Shown: in pieces, positions 8,051 through 16,153 of the stretch
Layout of the letters: each line of letters opens with the position of its first letter
How positions within the stretch are numbered: the stretch's first letter is position 1
Source: Rhodothermales bacterium
GTDB lineage: Bacteria > Bacteroidota > Rhodothermia > Rhodothermales > JAHQVL01
Length of the DNA stretch: 64,000 nucleotides
Reading direction: 5' to 3'
Assembly: GCA_041391505.1 (NCBI GenBank)
Contig: JAWKNW010000013.1
Span: forward strand, 1-64,000
The notes under the pieces: generated by a model
The model's input: only the letters and a program-made list of their open reading frames with translations
Told to the model about the DNA's origin: nothing
The model's database searches: none
Program-made: the position numbers and the translations under genes

Positions 8051-9433
8051 ATGTCCAACCCAGGTACCCTCATCGTATCGATCTCCGGCATCCGGGGCAT
8101 CTTTGGCGACGGCCTCGACGCACGGAGCATCGTCCGCTACGCGGAAGCCTTCGGGATCTGGTGTAGACAGCAGGCCGGCGGCAGGGCGACGGTTGTCGTC
8201 GGACGCGACGCGCGGGTTACGGGCGAAGTGTGTGCCGCGCTGGTGACGGCGACGCTCCAGAGCGTGGGGTGCGACGTAATCGATGCCGGCCTCGCGCCGA
8301 CGCCCACGATTGCCTACGGCGTCCTGGCAGAAAACGCCGCGGGCGGCGTCATTCTTTCCGCCTCGCACAATCCGGCCGAATGGAACGCGCTCAAGCTCCT
8401 CGGCCAGCGCGGTGAATTTTTGCGGGCCGTCGAGGCCGAGGCCATGCTGGCCCTGGCCGATGCCCCGGGTTCGCCGACCGTCCGCTACGACGCGATCGGC
8501 TCACTGCGCCGCCACGATTACCTCGGCGACCATATCGACGCGATCCTCGCGCTGCCGTACATCCAGCCGGATGCCATCGCGAAACGTCGCTTCCGCGTCG
8601 TGGTGGACGGCATCAATTCGGTCGGCGCCGTCGCCATGCCGGCGATGCTCCGCCGCCTCGGGGTGGCCGAGGCCGACATCGTCGTCATCAACGGCGAACC
8701 GAACGGACGCTTTGCGCACAATCCGGAGCCGCTGCCCGGTCACCTGGCCGATCTCATGCACCGCGTGGCGAGCGAGAAGGCGGACCTCGGCATCGCGGTG
8801 GATCCTGACGCGGATCGCCTCGCCCTCGTGGCCGATGGCGGCGTCTACATGAGCGAAGAACTCACCCAGGTCATCGCGGCGGATTTTCTGTGGAAGCATG
8901 CCGAGGGGCCCTTCGTGACCAATCTTTCGTCCTCCCGGGCCATCGAGGACATCGCCCGCCGGCACGGGCAGCGCGTGTACCGCTCGGCCGTTGGCGAGAT
9001 CAATGTGGTGGATACCATGCAGGCGGTGGGCGCGGTGCTCGGTGGCGAAGGCAACGGCGGCGTCATCGTACCCGAATTGCATTACGGGCGCGACGCGCTC
9101 GTGGGCGTGGCGATGGTGCTTCAGCATCTGGCGGACGAGGGGCTGTCGATGTCGGCCCTCCGCGAACGCCTGCCGCGGTACGCCATCGTCAAGGATCGGC
9201 TGCCGCTGGGCAACTCGAATCCGGACGACGTGCTCGCGAAGCTGGCCGAACGGCACAAAAACGACCGCATCTCCACCGTCGACGGGCTGAAGATCGACTT
9301 CGAGGACGGCTGGGTGCACCTCCGCAAGTCGAACACCGAGCCCATCGTTCGCATCTATGCGGAAGCGGCGACGGAGGCGGAGGCCCAGGCCATAGCGGAT
9401 CGGTTCAAACGTGCGATGGGAGAGCTGGCGTGA
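8051..9433 (+). CDS. glmM: phosphohexomutase, probably phosphoglucosamine mutase
   Basis: 460 residues with the four-domain alpha-D-phosphohexomutase layout. The N-terminal substrate loop is SISGIRG. The phosphoserine loop is SASHNP (catalytic Ser105). The Mg loop is DPDADR at 251-256. The sugar loop is GEGNGG and the C-terminal phosphate loop is RKSNTEPIVRI. GlmM converts glucosamine-6-phosphate to glucosamine-1-phosphate for peptidoglycan and LPS precursors. The short GLGK-less N-terminus and overall pattern fit the Bacteroidota GlmM type better than PGM/ManB, but substrate cannot be settled from motifs. Its stop overlaps the GTG start of the next gene. Confidence 0.85.
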   Translation: MSNPGTLIVSISGIRGIFGDGLDARSIVRYAEAFGIWCRQQAGGRATVVVGRDARVTGEVCAALVTATLQSVGCDVIDAGLAPTPTIAYGVLAENAAGGVILSASHNPAEWNALKLLGQRGEFLRAVEAEAMLALADAPGSPTVRYDAIGSLRRHDYLGDHIDAILALPYIQPDAIAKRRFRVVVDGINSVGAVAMPAMLRRLGVAEADIVVINGEPNGRFAHNPEPLPGHLADLMHRVASEKADLGIAVDPDADRLALVADGGVYMSEELTQVIAADFLWKHAEGPFVTNLSSSRAIEDIARRHGQRVYRSAVGEINVVDTMQAVGAVLGGEGNGGVIVPELHYGRDALVGVAMVLQHLADEGLSMSALRERLPRYAIVKDRLPLGNSNPDDVLAKLAERHKNDRISTVDGLKIDFEDGWVHLRKSNTEPIVRIYAEAATEAEAQAIADRFKRAMGELA

Positions 9434-10692
9434 AGTACATCTATGGGATCGACTTCGGGACGTCGAATTCGGTCATACAGGTTTATGATGTGGAAAACGG
9501 GCGCGTCCTCGATGTGCCGGCGGATGTGGAGACCTCCATCGAGAGCGCGCTCTTTTTCCCGCTCGGCCAGGGGGGCGACTACCTGCTCGGCGCGCCGGCG
9601 GTGGCGGAGTATGCGCGCTCCGGCATGACGGGGCGCTTCCTGAAGTCGATCAAATCGGCCCTGCCCGAGCCCTCGCTGGCCGAAGTGACGGTGCACACCA
9701 AACGCGTGCGCATCGAAACGCTGGTCTCGTATTTCATCGGCCATCTCAAACGGCAGTGCGACGCGTGGCTGGGCGAAGAGGTACGGCATGTGGTGCTGGG
9801 CCGGCCCACGTATTTTTCGGAAAACGACACGCGGGATGCCCTCGCCGTCCAGCGCCTCACCCGCGCGGCGCGGCTGGCCGGCTTCGAAGAGATCGCGCTC
9901 CAGCCGGAGCCCATCGCGGCGGCGATCGAATACGAGCAGCACATCGATCGCCCCGAGACCGTCTACGTCGTCGACATCGGGGGCGGCACGTCGGACTTTT
10001 GCATCATGCATCTCGACCCGGCGCGGATACGCGACACCGATCGCCGCAACGACATCCGCAGCACGTCCGGCATCAAAATCGGCGGCGACGACTTCGACGC
10101 CGAAATCATGTGGGCGCGGCTCGTGCCGTATTTCGGATACGGGGCGCAGTACGAATCGTACGGCAAGTGGCTGCCCGTACCGCCCAACATCTTCCGGACG
10201 ATCTGCTCGTGGGAGAAGATGTCGGTCCTGAAACGGGCCGACATCCAGCAGGCGTTGAAGACCTATCAGTTCTTTTCGGACAACAAGCCGGCCATGGCGC
10301 GTCTGCTGTCGCTCATCGATAACAACCTCGCGTTTGGCGTCATCAAGGCCGTCGAACGGGCCAAGATCGCGCTGACCGACGACGAGCGCACCCGCATCCG
10401 GTTCGAGGCCCACGACATTGCGGTCAACGAACCCATCGCACAGGGCGAAATCCCCGGGATCCTCGACGGATTTACGGCATCGCTCGAAAAAACCGTCCGG
10501 GCCCATCTTCGCGAGAGCGCCGTCGATCCCGCCGCGATCGACGCGGTGTTTCTCACCGGCGGAAGTTCGCTGGTGCCGGCGGTGAGAAACACCATAAGTC
10601 AGGTCTTCGGGGCCGACAAGCTGCAGCAGGGTCACGCCTTCCGCAGCGTCGCGTACGGCCTGGCGTCGTCGGCCCGGCTGTTTTTCAGCTAG
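9430..10692 (+). CDS. YegD-like Hsp70-family ATPase without a substrate-binding domain
   Basis: 420 residues from GTG at 9430-9432, which overlaps the glmM stop (GTGA), so translation is coupled. Actin/Hsp70 ATPase motifs: phosphate-1 GIDFGTSNS, phosphate-2 VVDIGGGTSDF, adenosine FLTGGSSLVPAV. It stops after the nucleotide-binding domain, about 200 residues shorter than DnaK, and matches the E. coli YegD pattern (VLGRP, QPEPIAAAIEYE, KIGGDDFD). No peptide-binding beta-domain is present. Function of YegD proteins is not established. Pairing with a cell-wall precursor enzyme is noteworthy. The 3' end overlaps the convergent propeller-protein gene by 4 bp. Confidence 0.9.
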   Translation: MKYIYGIDFGTSNSVIQVYDVENGRVLDVPADVETSIESALFFPLGQGGDYLLGAPAVAEYARSGMTGRFLKSIKSALPEPSLAEVTVHTKRVRIETLVSYFIGHLKRQCDAWLGEEVRHVVLGRPTYFSENDTRDALAVQRLTRAARLAGFEEIALQPEPIAAAIEYEQHIDRPETVYVVDIGGGTSDFCIMHLDPARIRDTDRRNDIRSTSGIKIGGDDFDAEIMWARLVPYFGYGAQYESYGKWLPVPPNIFRTICSWEKMSVLKRADIQQALKTYQFFSDNKPAMARLLSLIDNNLAFGVIKAVERAKIALTDDERTRIRFEAHDIAVNEPIAQGEIPGILDGFTASLEKTVRAHLRESAVDPAAIDAVFLTGGSSLVPAVRNTISQVFGADKLQQGHAFRSVAYGLASSARLFFS

Positions 10693-12485
10693 CGCAGCTT
10701 GACGACCTGGCGCGTGAGGCGCGTGGATGCGCTCTCGACGTGGATGAGGTACAGACCCGGAGGCGAGCCGGCGGCGTCCCAGCGGAACTGGTGCGTGCCG
10801 GCGGAGGCGAGGCCGTCGTGCAGCCGGGCGACTTCACGCCCCAGCACGTCGTACACCAGCACGCGGAGCGGCTGCGCGCCGGGCAGGTCGAGGTCGACCG
10901 ACGTGCTCCCGGCAAATGGATTGGGATAGGCGGCATGGACGGTCAGGGCGCCGGGCAACTCGGCGCCGTCCTCTATCGCAACGGCTTGCTCCTCGCCCGT
11001 GGGGTATCGGCCGATGAAGATGTCGTTCTGGCCGGCGCCGATCCGCTCATCGACATCGTCCCCGCGGCCCAGATCCATCATAACCGAGAAGCCGCCGGTG
11101 ACCACGACCGTCTCCCGCGCGTCGATCGCGATCCCCTGGCCGACGAGCAGTCCGGTGCCGGTCAGCGAAAATACCTTCCTGAACGCGCCATCCGCGCCGT
11201 AGCTGGCGACAAACACGTCGGTGCCGCCGCTGTTGGGAATCGTGATCTCGGCGGTGCCCGGTGCGAAATCTGTGGCGCCGGCGAACGTCCCGGTGATGAA
11301 GCTGACGCCCTCGTCGTCGGTCACGATATCCCGCGCCGAGCTCATGCCTCCTTGCAGGACATCCGCGAAGCGGTAGACGCCCTCGGCGGTGTAGCTGACC
11401 AGAAAGGCGCTCCCGTTGGCGTCGGCGAGCCGTTCGTTCGTGTTGCCGTCCTGGTTGGTGTCTTCTGGATCGAAGACGAGCACGTTGCTTCCCTCGCCGG
11501 CGACATAGACGTTGTCCAGGGCATCGATGTCGATGGCGTAGCCGCGATCGCTCTCGGCCAGCGCCGGACCGCCGAAGGTGTTGAGCCAGCGGAGATGGCC
11601 GGCGGCGGTGTAGCTGGCGATAAAGATGTCGTCCGTGCCGACGGCCGTGCGCTCGATGCGGTCGCCGTCGTTGTCGAGGTCGTCGGGATCGAACGCGGCC
11701 GTGCCGGTGAATTCACCGGTGAGGTACACGTTGCCGTCCGTATCGGCGACGATGCCCCACGCGGAGTCGGCCCCGGGGCCGCCGAGCGTATAGGCGAAGC
11801 GATAGACGCCGTCGGTCGTGAAGCTTGCCCAGAAGGCTTCCATGCTGCCCTGCGAGGAGATGTCGCCCCGGTCGTTGTCGTCCGGATCGAAATCGAGATA
11901 GGTCGTGTACCGGCCGGCGATGTAGAGATTGCCGTCGCCGTCGAGCGACAGGTCGTACGTTTCTCCGCCCGAGGTGTGGGCTCCGGTAATCGGAACGGAC
12001 CAGCGATATGACCCGTCGCGCTCGTAGGCGGCGAGGTAGACGAGCCCGAAGGTGTTGGCCTCCTCGATGGGGTCCGGGTCGAAGTCGATCGCCCCGAAAG
12101 GCTGGCTTCCCGTCACGTAAAACCGACCGGACTCCTCGACGGCGATGCCGCCGGCGGATTCGCCGATCGAATAACCGTTTCCGATCCGGAACGCGAAGCG
12201 CACGTTGCCCAGCGAGTCGTACGAGGCGACGTAGGCGTCCGTATCGTTGGATTTGAGCTCCGCCGTTTCCGGTCCGACGGCGAAATCTATGTCGCCGTTG
12301 AAGTAGCCGAAAGCGTAGATGTTGCCGTCGGCATCGAGGCCTACGTCCGTGCCGGAATCGAAGTGAGCGTTGCCGAACGCGTAGGCGAACTGGGCGGTGG
12401 CGGATTGTGGCGTCGCCAGCATGAGCGCTCCAAACAAGGCGAAAAGCCCGGAATGGGCGAAAGAACGAGCGATCGAGCGTCGCAT
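10689..12485 (-). CDS. secreted seven-repeat beta-propeller-like protein with T9SS type-A sorting domain
   Basis: 598 residues from MRRSIARSF. This start gives a clean signal peptide (ALFGALMLATPQSATAQ) and discards an upstream polar extension. The body has seven repeats of about 65-75 residues with the pattern aromatic-x-RF/W, D-x-D/G-x-G-N-x-Y-x-TG, F-DPDD and a closing ASY-x-x-x-G, close to SBBP-type propeller repeats. The acidic DPDD runs could bind calcium. The last 85 residues (AAYPNPFAGST, VLVYDVLGREVARL, PPGLYLIHV) are a T9SS type-A sorting domain, so it should be exported through the outer membrane and attached to the surface or released. No enzymatic motif is visible. Confidence 0.88.
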   Translation of the reverse strand: MRRSIARSFAHSGLFALFGALMLATPQSATAQFAYAFGNAHFDSGTDVGLDADGNIYAFGYFNGDIDFAVGPETAELKSNDTDAYVASYDSLGNVRFAFRIGNGYSIGESAGGIAVEESGRFYVTGSQPFGAIDFDPDPIEEANTFGLVYLAAYERDGSYRWSVPITGAHTSGGETYDLSLDGDGNLYIAGRYTTYLDFDPDDNDRGDISSQGSMEAFWASFTTDGVYRFAYTLGGPGADSAWGIVADTDGNVYLTGEFTGTAAFDPDDLDNDGDRIERTAVGTDDIFIASYTAAGHLRWLNTFGGPALAESDRGYAIDIDALDNVYVAGEGSNVLVFDPEDTNQDGNTNERLADANGSAFLVSYTAEGVYRFADVLQGGMSSARDIVTDDEGVSFITGTFAGATDFAPGTAEITIPNSGGTDVFVASYGADGAFRKVFSLTGTGLLVGQGIAIDARETVVVTGGFSVMMDLGRGDDVDERIGAGQNDIFIGRYPTGEEQAVAIEDGAELPGALTVHAAYPNPFAGSTSVDLDLPGAQPLRVLVYDVLGREVARLHDGLASAGTHQFRWDAAGSPPGLYLIHVESASTRLTRQVVKLR

Positions 12486-12585
12486 GAGTGTCTCCGAATA
12501 GCCTGTGGGTGACAAGGGTACAGGATATCTGGCGACAGGTGTGCGAGAATGTGGACACGGATGCCGGCCGTGTCGGGAAAAATCG

Positions 12586-13347
12586 CTATTCCCACTGGAA
12601 GGCGAAGTACGTGGTCGCGCCGGCGCCGGTGTTGGCGATGTTGTGACGAACCATCGAATCGACAAAGATCAGGTCGCCCGTCGCCGCGGGGTGGTCGATG
12701 CCGTCGATGGACTCGCGGGTGTCGCCTTCGATCGGGAGCAGGAATTCTTCGGCCGGGTGGGTATGGGGGGGATGGCTGACGAGGCCTTCGTTGAGGGTGG
12801 TGACATGCATCTCGAGCCGGCTGAACGCGGCCGTCGCCCGGTCCATGATGTTGCGCCGCCCGCCCTTGTCGTGCGGGGCGAAGGGGACGTCGTTCCAGTC
12901 GACGATCAACGACCCGCCGGCCTCGCGCCCGCGTTCCGGACGCATCGGTTGGCGCGAGACGTAGGCGAAAAGGTAGAAGGATGCCGGCGTGCTCCCGGCG
13001 TTGGTGAGGACGCTGGCCTCGCCGGGAAGCGCGACCACGACGCTGCCGCGTCCTACCGTGGCGGATGTGTCATCCAGGGCAACACGCAGCGCGCCGCTGC
13101 GCACGATGGCCAGCCGCTCTTCATCCTGGCCGGCCGGCGCGGACAGCGAGGCGCCGGGTTCGAGCGTCCATGCCGTGACGGACAGCCGCGCGAGCGCCGT
13201 GGTCGAGCCGGATGCCAGATCGCGCCGCGTTCCGCCCTCGACGGGGGTCGACGGGGCATCGTCCCATCGGTATACGCCGGAGGGCACGGCATCATCGGTA
13301 TGCGGAGTCATGGCCACGAGCAGGAGGAATAGAAGGGGGATGCGCAT
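12586..13347 (-). CDS. secreted two-cupin-domain protein
   Basis: 253 residues with a short hydrophobic N-terminus (MRIPLLFLLLVAMTP) that should act as a signal peptide. Two cupin barrels follow. The first (about 40-130) lacks an obvious metal motif (ERLAIVRSGALRVAL). The second (about 165-250) keeps a metal site: HPPHTHPAEEFLLPIEG and later MVRHNIANTG. The layout resembles (S)-ureidoglycine aminohydrolase and other bicupins, but an exported form is unusual for that enzyme, so I give no substrate. It lies 100 bp upstream of the propeller-protein start on the same strand. Confidence 0.75.
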   Translation of the reverse strand: MRIPLLFLLLVAMTPHTDDAVPSGVYRWDDAPSTPVEGGTRRDLASGSTTALARLSVTAWTLEPGASLSAPAGQDEERLAIVRSGALRVALDDTSATVGRGSVVVALPGEASVLTNAGSTPASFYLFAYVSRQPMRPERGREAGGSLIVDWNDVPFAPHDKGGRRNIMDRATAAFSRLEMHVTTLNEGLVSHPPHTHPAEEFLLPIEGDTRESIDGIDHPAATGDLIFVDSMVRHNIANTGAGATTYFAFQWE

Positions 13348-13416
13348 CGGTCAAGGCGGGTGTCTGTGAGCCTCAACGAACGGCAAATGTGCCAGACGTG
13401 CAACCCCCGCGGGCGC

Positions 13417-14214
13417 CTATCGCGCGATGCCGGCCTCGGTGATGCGCAGCTCGCCGGCGCCCGATCCGAAGAGGCGTTCGAGGTTGTCCATGGCGGCCTT
13501 GCGGCGCTGCTCGGGGTCGCGGGTCTGGTCGAAGATCAGCGCCGGCATCGAGCCCATCGTCACAAACGATTCGGCCAGCAGCTCCTTGTCGTCGTCCTGC
13601 ATGCCGGCCAGCTCTTCGTTGCCGAGCAGGATGGCCGCGGCCTGGGCATAGACGGCGATGGTCTTTTCGGCTTCGAGCCCGTCCAGGTCGTGCGCGTACA
13701 GATAACTCAGCACGATGTAGGCCGAAAGGGCCGCGCCGAGGTCGTCGAGCGGCATGCCGAGCCGTTCATGCTCTTCGCGGAACGATGCGTAATAGCCCTG
13801 CCAGAGCCCGTTGAAGAGCGCCTCCATCGCGCCGGCATCGAGGGTGGAGTCTTCCTCGGCCATCCGGGCGGCGAGCAGGGAGTAGCCGGAGGGTTCAAAG
13901 GCCAGCTCCGGGTAGAATGTCCCCGGCGCGCCGGCGGCGGGCAGCGATCCGACCCGGTCGAGGGTCTTGCCGGCGCCGGAAGAAGAAGCGATCGACTCGC
14001 CCAGGGTGCGCATATCGGCCAGCATCGACTCCAGAAACATGGATGAGGCGAGCGCATTCGAGCGGATCTGGTTCATCATGAAGTTGTGCCAGATCAGGCT
14101 CGGCATGTGGACGACGGGCGGCGGCGGCGGGGTGTACACCTGGGCGACGCCGGCGGCGGGAACGAGGGCCAGTAGGGCTGCGAGGATCGCAGGGCGCAGG
14201 GATGTGGATGGCAT
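13417..14214 (-). CDS. secreted protein of unknown function
   Basis: 265 residues from MPSTSLRPAIL, chosen because a signal peptide (ALLALVPAAGVAQ) follows immediately. After cleavage there is a Pro-rich stretch (YTPPPPPVVHMP) and then a predominantly alpha-helical body with several small-residue/hydrophobic helices (ALSAYIVLSYLYAHDL, AQAAAILLGNEELAG). I see no catalytic motif or membrane helix. I do not recognise the family with confidence. It is divergent from the amidohydrolase gene and ends 69 bp upstream of the bicupin gene. Confidence 0.7.
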   Translation of the reverse strand: MPSTSLRPAILAALLALVPAAGVAQVYTPPPPPVVHMPSLIWHNFMMNQIRSNALASSMFLESMLADMRTLGESIASSSGAGKTLDRVGSLPAAGAPGTFYPELAFEPSGYSLLAARMAEEDSTLDAGAMEALFNGLWQGYYASFREEHERLGMPLDDLGAALSAYIVLSYLYAHDLDGLEAEKTIAVYAQAAAILLGNEELAGMQDDDKELLAESFVTMGSMPALIFDQTRDPEQRRKAAMDNLERLFGSGAGELRITEAGIAR

Positions 14215-14343
14215 GGGTATGAGGACAGGTGCGTGCGATGCGGGTACGACGTCGACGCATGGGCTTTGATCCGCAGGAGGGTGCTTGTAAATCATCGCGG
14301 GTCGCGCGAGCTTGCGGTATCTCCCACCATCCGAGCTTGCGTT

Positions 14344-15627
14344 ATGCGTGCAAACCTTTTTCGCATCCCACTTTCCTTGTTAGGGCTGGCATGGATGCTG
14401 CTTTGCCACCCGGTCACTGCCCAGACGTCAACCTATGTCATCCGCCCCGCCGGTGTCGTGGATACCCGGGCCGGCGAAATCCTGCCGGGCGCCCAGGTTG
14501 TCGTGCGCGGCGATCGGATCGAGGCCGTGGGCCGCAACCTGGCGGTACCCGCCGGCGCGACCGTGGTCGACCTGCCCGGGCACTACCTCCTGCCCGGATT
14601 GATCGACACCCATACACACATCACGCTGACGCCGGATTACACGGCCCGCAATCCGATCCTCTACAAGTCCATCCCGTATCGCACCGCCGAGGCGGTCGCC
14701 GCCGCGCGGGAGACGCTGCTCGCCGGCTTCACGACGATACGCGACCTCGACTCCGAGGGGGCGGACTGGGCCGATGTGGCGGTGCGTGACGCGATCAACA
14801 ACGGCGTCGTCCCCGGGCCCCGCATGCAGGTTGCGACCCTGGCGATCAGCATCACGGGCGGCTACATGAACAACGACGGACTCGCGCCCGGACTCCAGGT
14901 GCCGCAGTTCGGCGCGCTCGCGGACTCGCCGGCCGCCATCGTGCAGACGCTCCGCACGCAGATCAAGAACGGGGCGGATTGGATCAAGCTGTACGCGACG
15001 GGAACGACCAAACACATCGACTTCGAGAAGATGGAGCCGCTCGGGCAGTTCAGCGACGCGGATATCCGGCTGGTCGTCGAGGAAGCCGCACGTTTCAGAA
15101 CCCCCGTCGCGGCCCATGCCTACGGCGGTCATGCCGCGTACGTGGCGGTGGAAGCCGGCGTCCGCTCCATCGAGCACGGCATGATGCTGAACGATGCCAC
15201 GCTGGACCTCATGGCCGCGAAGGGGACGTTCTGGGTGCCGACGATCTCGGTGTACTACCCGGCCGAAGGCGAGACGCCGAACGAGCGGCAGCAGGCCATC
15301 ATGGATTCCCACCGCCGCGTCTTTGCCCGCGCGCTGGATAAGGGGGTGAAGATCGCCTACGGCACGGATGCAGGCGCCCTGCCGCACGGCCAGAACGCCA
15401 TCGACCTGGAGCGCATGGTGGCATATGGCATGTCGAATGCCCAGGCCCTCCGATCGGTGACGCTCACGTCGGCCGAACTCATGGGGCTGGACGATCAGGT
15501 GGGGACGGTCGTGCCCGGGAAACGCGCCGACCTTATCGCCGTCTCGGGCAACCCGCTGGAGTCGATCGATGCATTGAAGAGCGTGTCGTTCGTCATGAAG
15601 GACGGGGTCGTCTACCGCCGTCCCTGA
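14344..15627 (+). CDS. secreted metal-dependent amidohydrolase (prolidase/imidazolonepropionase-like)
   Basis: 427 residues from MRANLFRIPLS, with a signal peptide ending near PVTAQ. Amidohydrolase-superfamily metal ligands are present: HTH at His90/His92 in GLIDTHTHIT, a candidate carboxylated Lys215 in WIKLYATG, His in VAAHAYGGHA, His in RSIEHG and catalytic Asp342 in AYGTDAG. The closing segment PGKRADLIAVSGNPLE is typical of the Xaa-Pro dipeptidase-like clade of COG1228. It probably hydrolyses peptide-like or cyclic amide substrates in the periplasm; substrate unknown. A perfect 18-bp hairpin follows the stop. Confidence 0.88.
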   Translation: MRANLFRIPLSLLGLAWMLLCHPVTAQTSTYVIRPAGVVDTRAGEILPGAQVVVRGDRIEAVGRNLAVPAGATVVDLPGHYLLPGLIDTHTHITLTPDYTARNPILYKSIPYRTAEAVAAARETLLAGFTTIRDLDSEGADWADVAVRDAINNGVVPGPRMQVATLAISITGGYMNNDGLAPGLQVPQFGALADSPAAIVQTLRTQIKNGADWIKLYATGTTKHIDFEKMEPLGQFSDADIRLVVEEAARFRTPVAAHAYGGHAAYVAVEAGVRSIEHGMMLNDATLDLMAAKGTFWVPTISVYYPAEGETPNERQQAIMDSHRRVFARALDKGVKIAYGTDAGALPHGQNAIDLERMVAYGMSNAQALRSVTLTSAELMGLDDQVGTVVPGKRADLIAVSGNPLESIDALKSVSFVMKDGVVYRRP

Positions 15628-15650
15628 CGGGCGCGGATCTGCCGAAACGA

Positions 15651-15695
15651 TTCAGCGCGATGCGACGGTTGCAGTCCCCGTCGCATCGCGCTGAA
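15651..15695. terminator. perfect 18-bp inverted repeat between convergent genes
   Basis: Left arm TTCAGCGCGATGCGACGG (15651-15668), 9-nt loop, right arm its exact reverse complement (15678-15695). It sits 23 bp after the amidohydrolase stop and 50 bp before the stop of the convergent membrane-protein gene. There is no U-tract on either side, so it may work as a bidirectional hairpin terminator, an RNA 3'-end stabiliser, or a protein-binding palindrome. Confidence 0.65.
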
Positions 15696-15745
15696 CGGTA
15701 ATAGTCAGACGGGGCGCACAGTCGTAAAGACAGGTGCGAAGGTCA

Positions 15746-16117
15746 TCAGAACGGTTTGTAGAGCGCCAGGTAGGCGGCCGTGAAGCCGAGCAGCAGGATC
15801 ACGTACCAGAGCCACGACCCGCCGCGTCCCATCTTCTGGATCACGGCGGTGATGCCGCCGAAAACCACCCAGATGCCGAGCTTGACGAACACCCAGCCCG
15901 GCCACGGCCACGCGATGTTGAGGCGGGCCAGCATGCCGAAGCCGCCGAGCAGAATGAGCGTGAGACCTACCCCGTGCGAAATGGCGATGACGCTGCGCCA
16001 GCGGTTCTCGCTTTTGAGTCCGCCGTTGAAGGAATGCACAAACGCGCCGCCGACGGCGACGAACAGCATCATGATGCCGAGCAGGTGCACGAGTTTATAG
16101 ACAAGGATGTCGATCAT
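15746..16117 (-). CDS. four-helix integral membrane protein, unknown function
   Basis: 123 residues with four membrane helices: LVHLLGIMMLFVAVGGAFVH, VIAISHGVGLTLILLGGFGML, VFVKLGIWVVFGGITAVI and WYVILLLGFTAAYLALY. His residues in helix 1 (VHLLG, AFVHSF) and helix 2 (ISHGVG) recall small heme- or copper-binding membrane proteins, but no family can be assigned. It is 36 bp downstream of the aldehyde dehydrogenase gene and probably the last gene of the long minus-strand run starting at 23731. Confidence 0.75.
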   Translation of the reverse strand: MIDILVYKLVHLLGIMMLFVAVGGAFVHSFNGGLKSENRWRSVIAISHGVGLTLILLGGFGMLARLNIAWPWPGWVFVKLGIWVVFGGITAVIQKMGRGGSWLWYVILLLGFTAAYLALYKPF

Positions 16118-16153
16118 CTGGAAATACAGGTGATGGGTGGAGATGGGGCTGTA

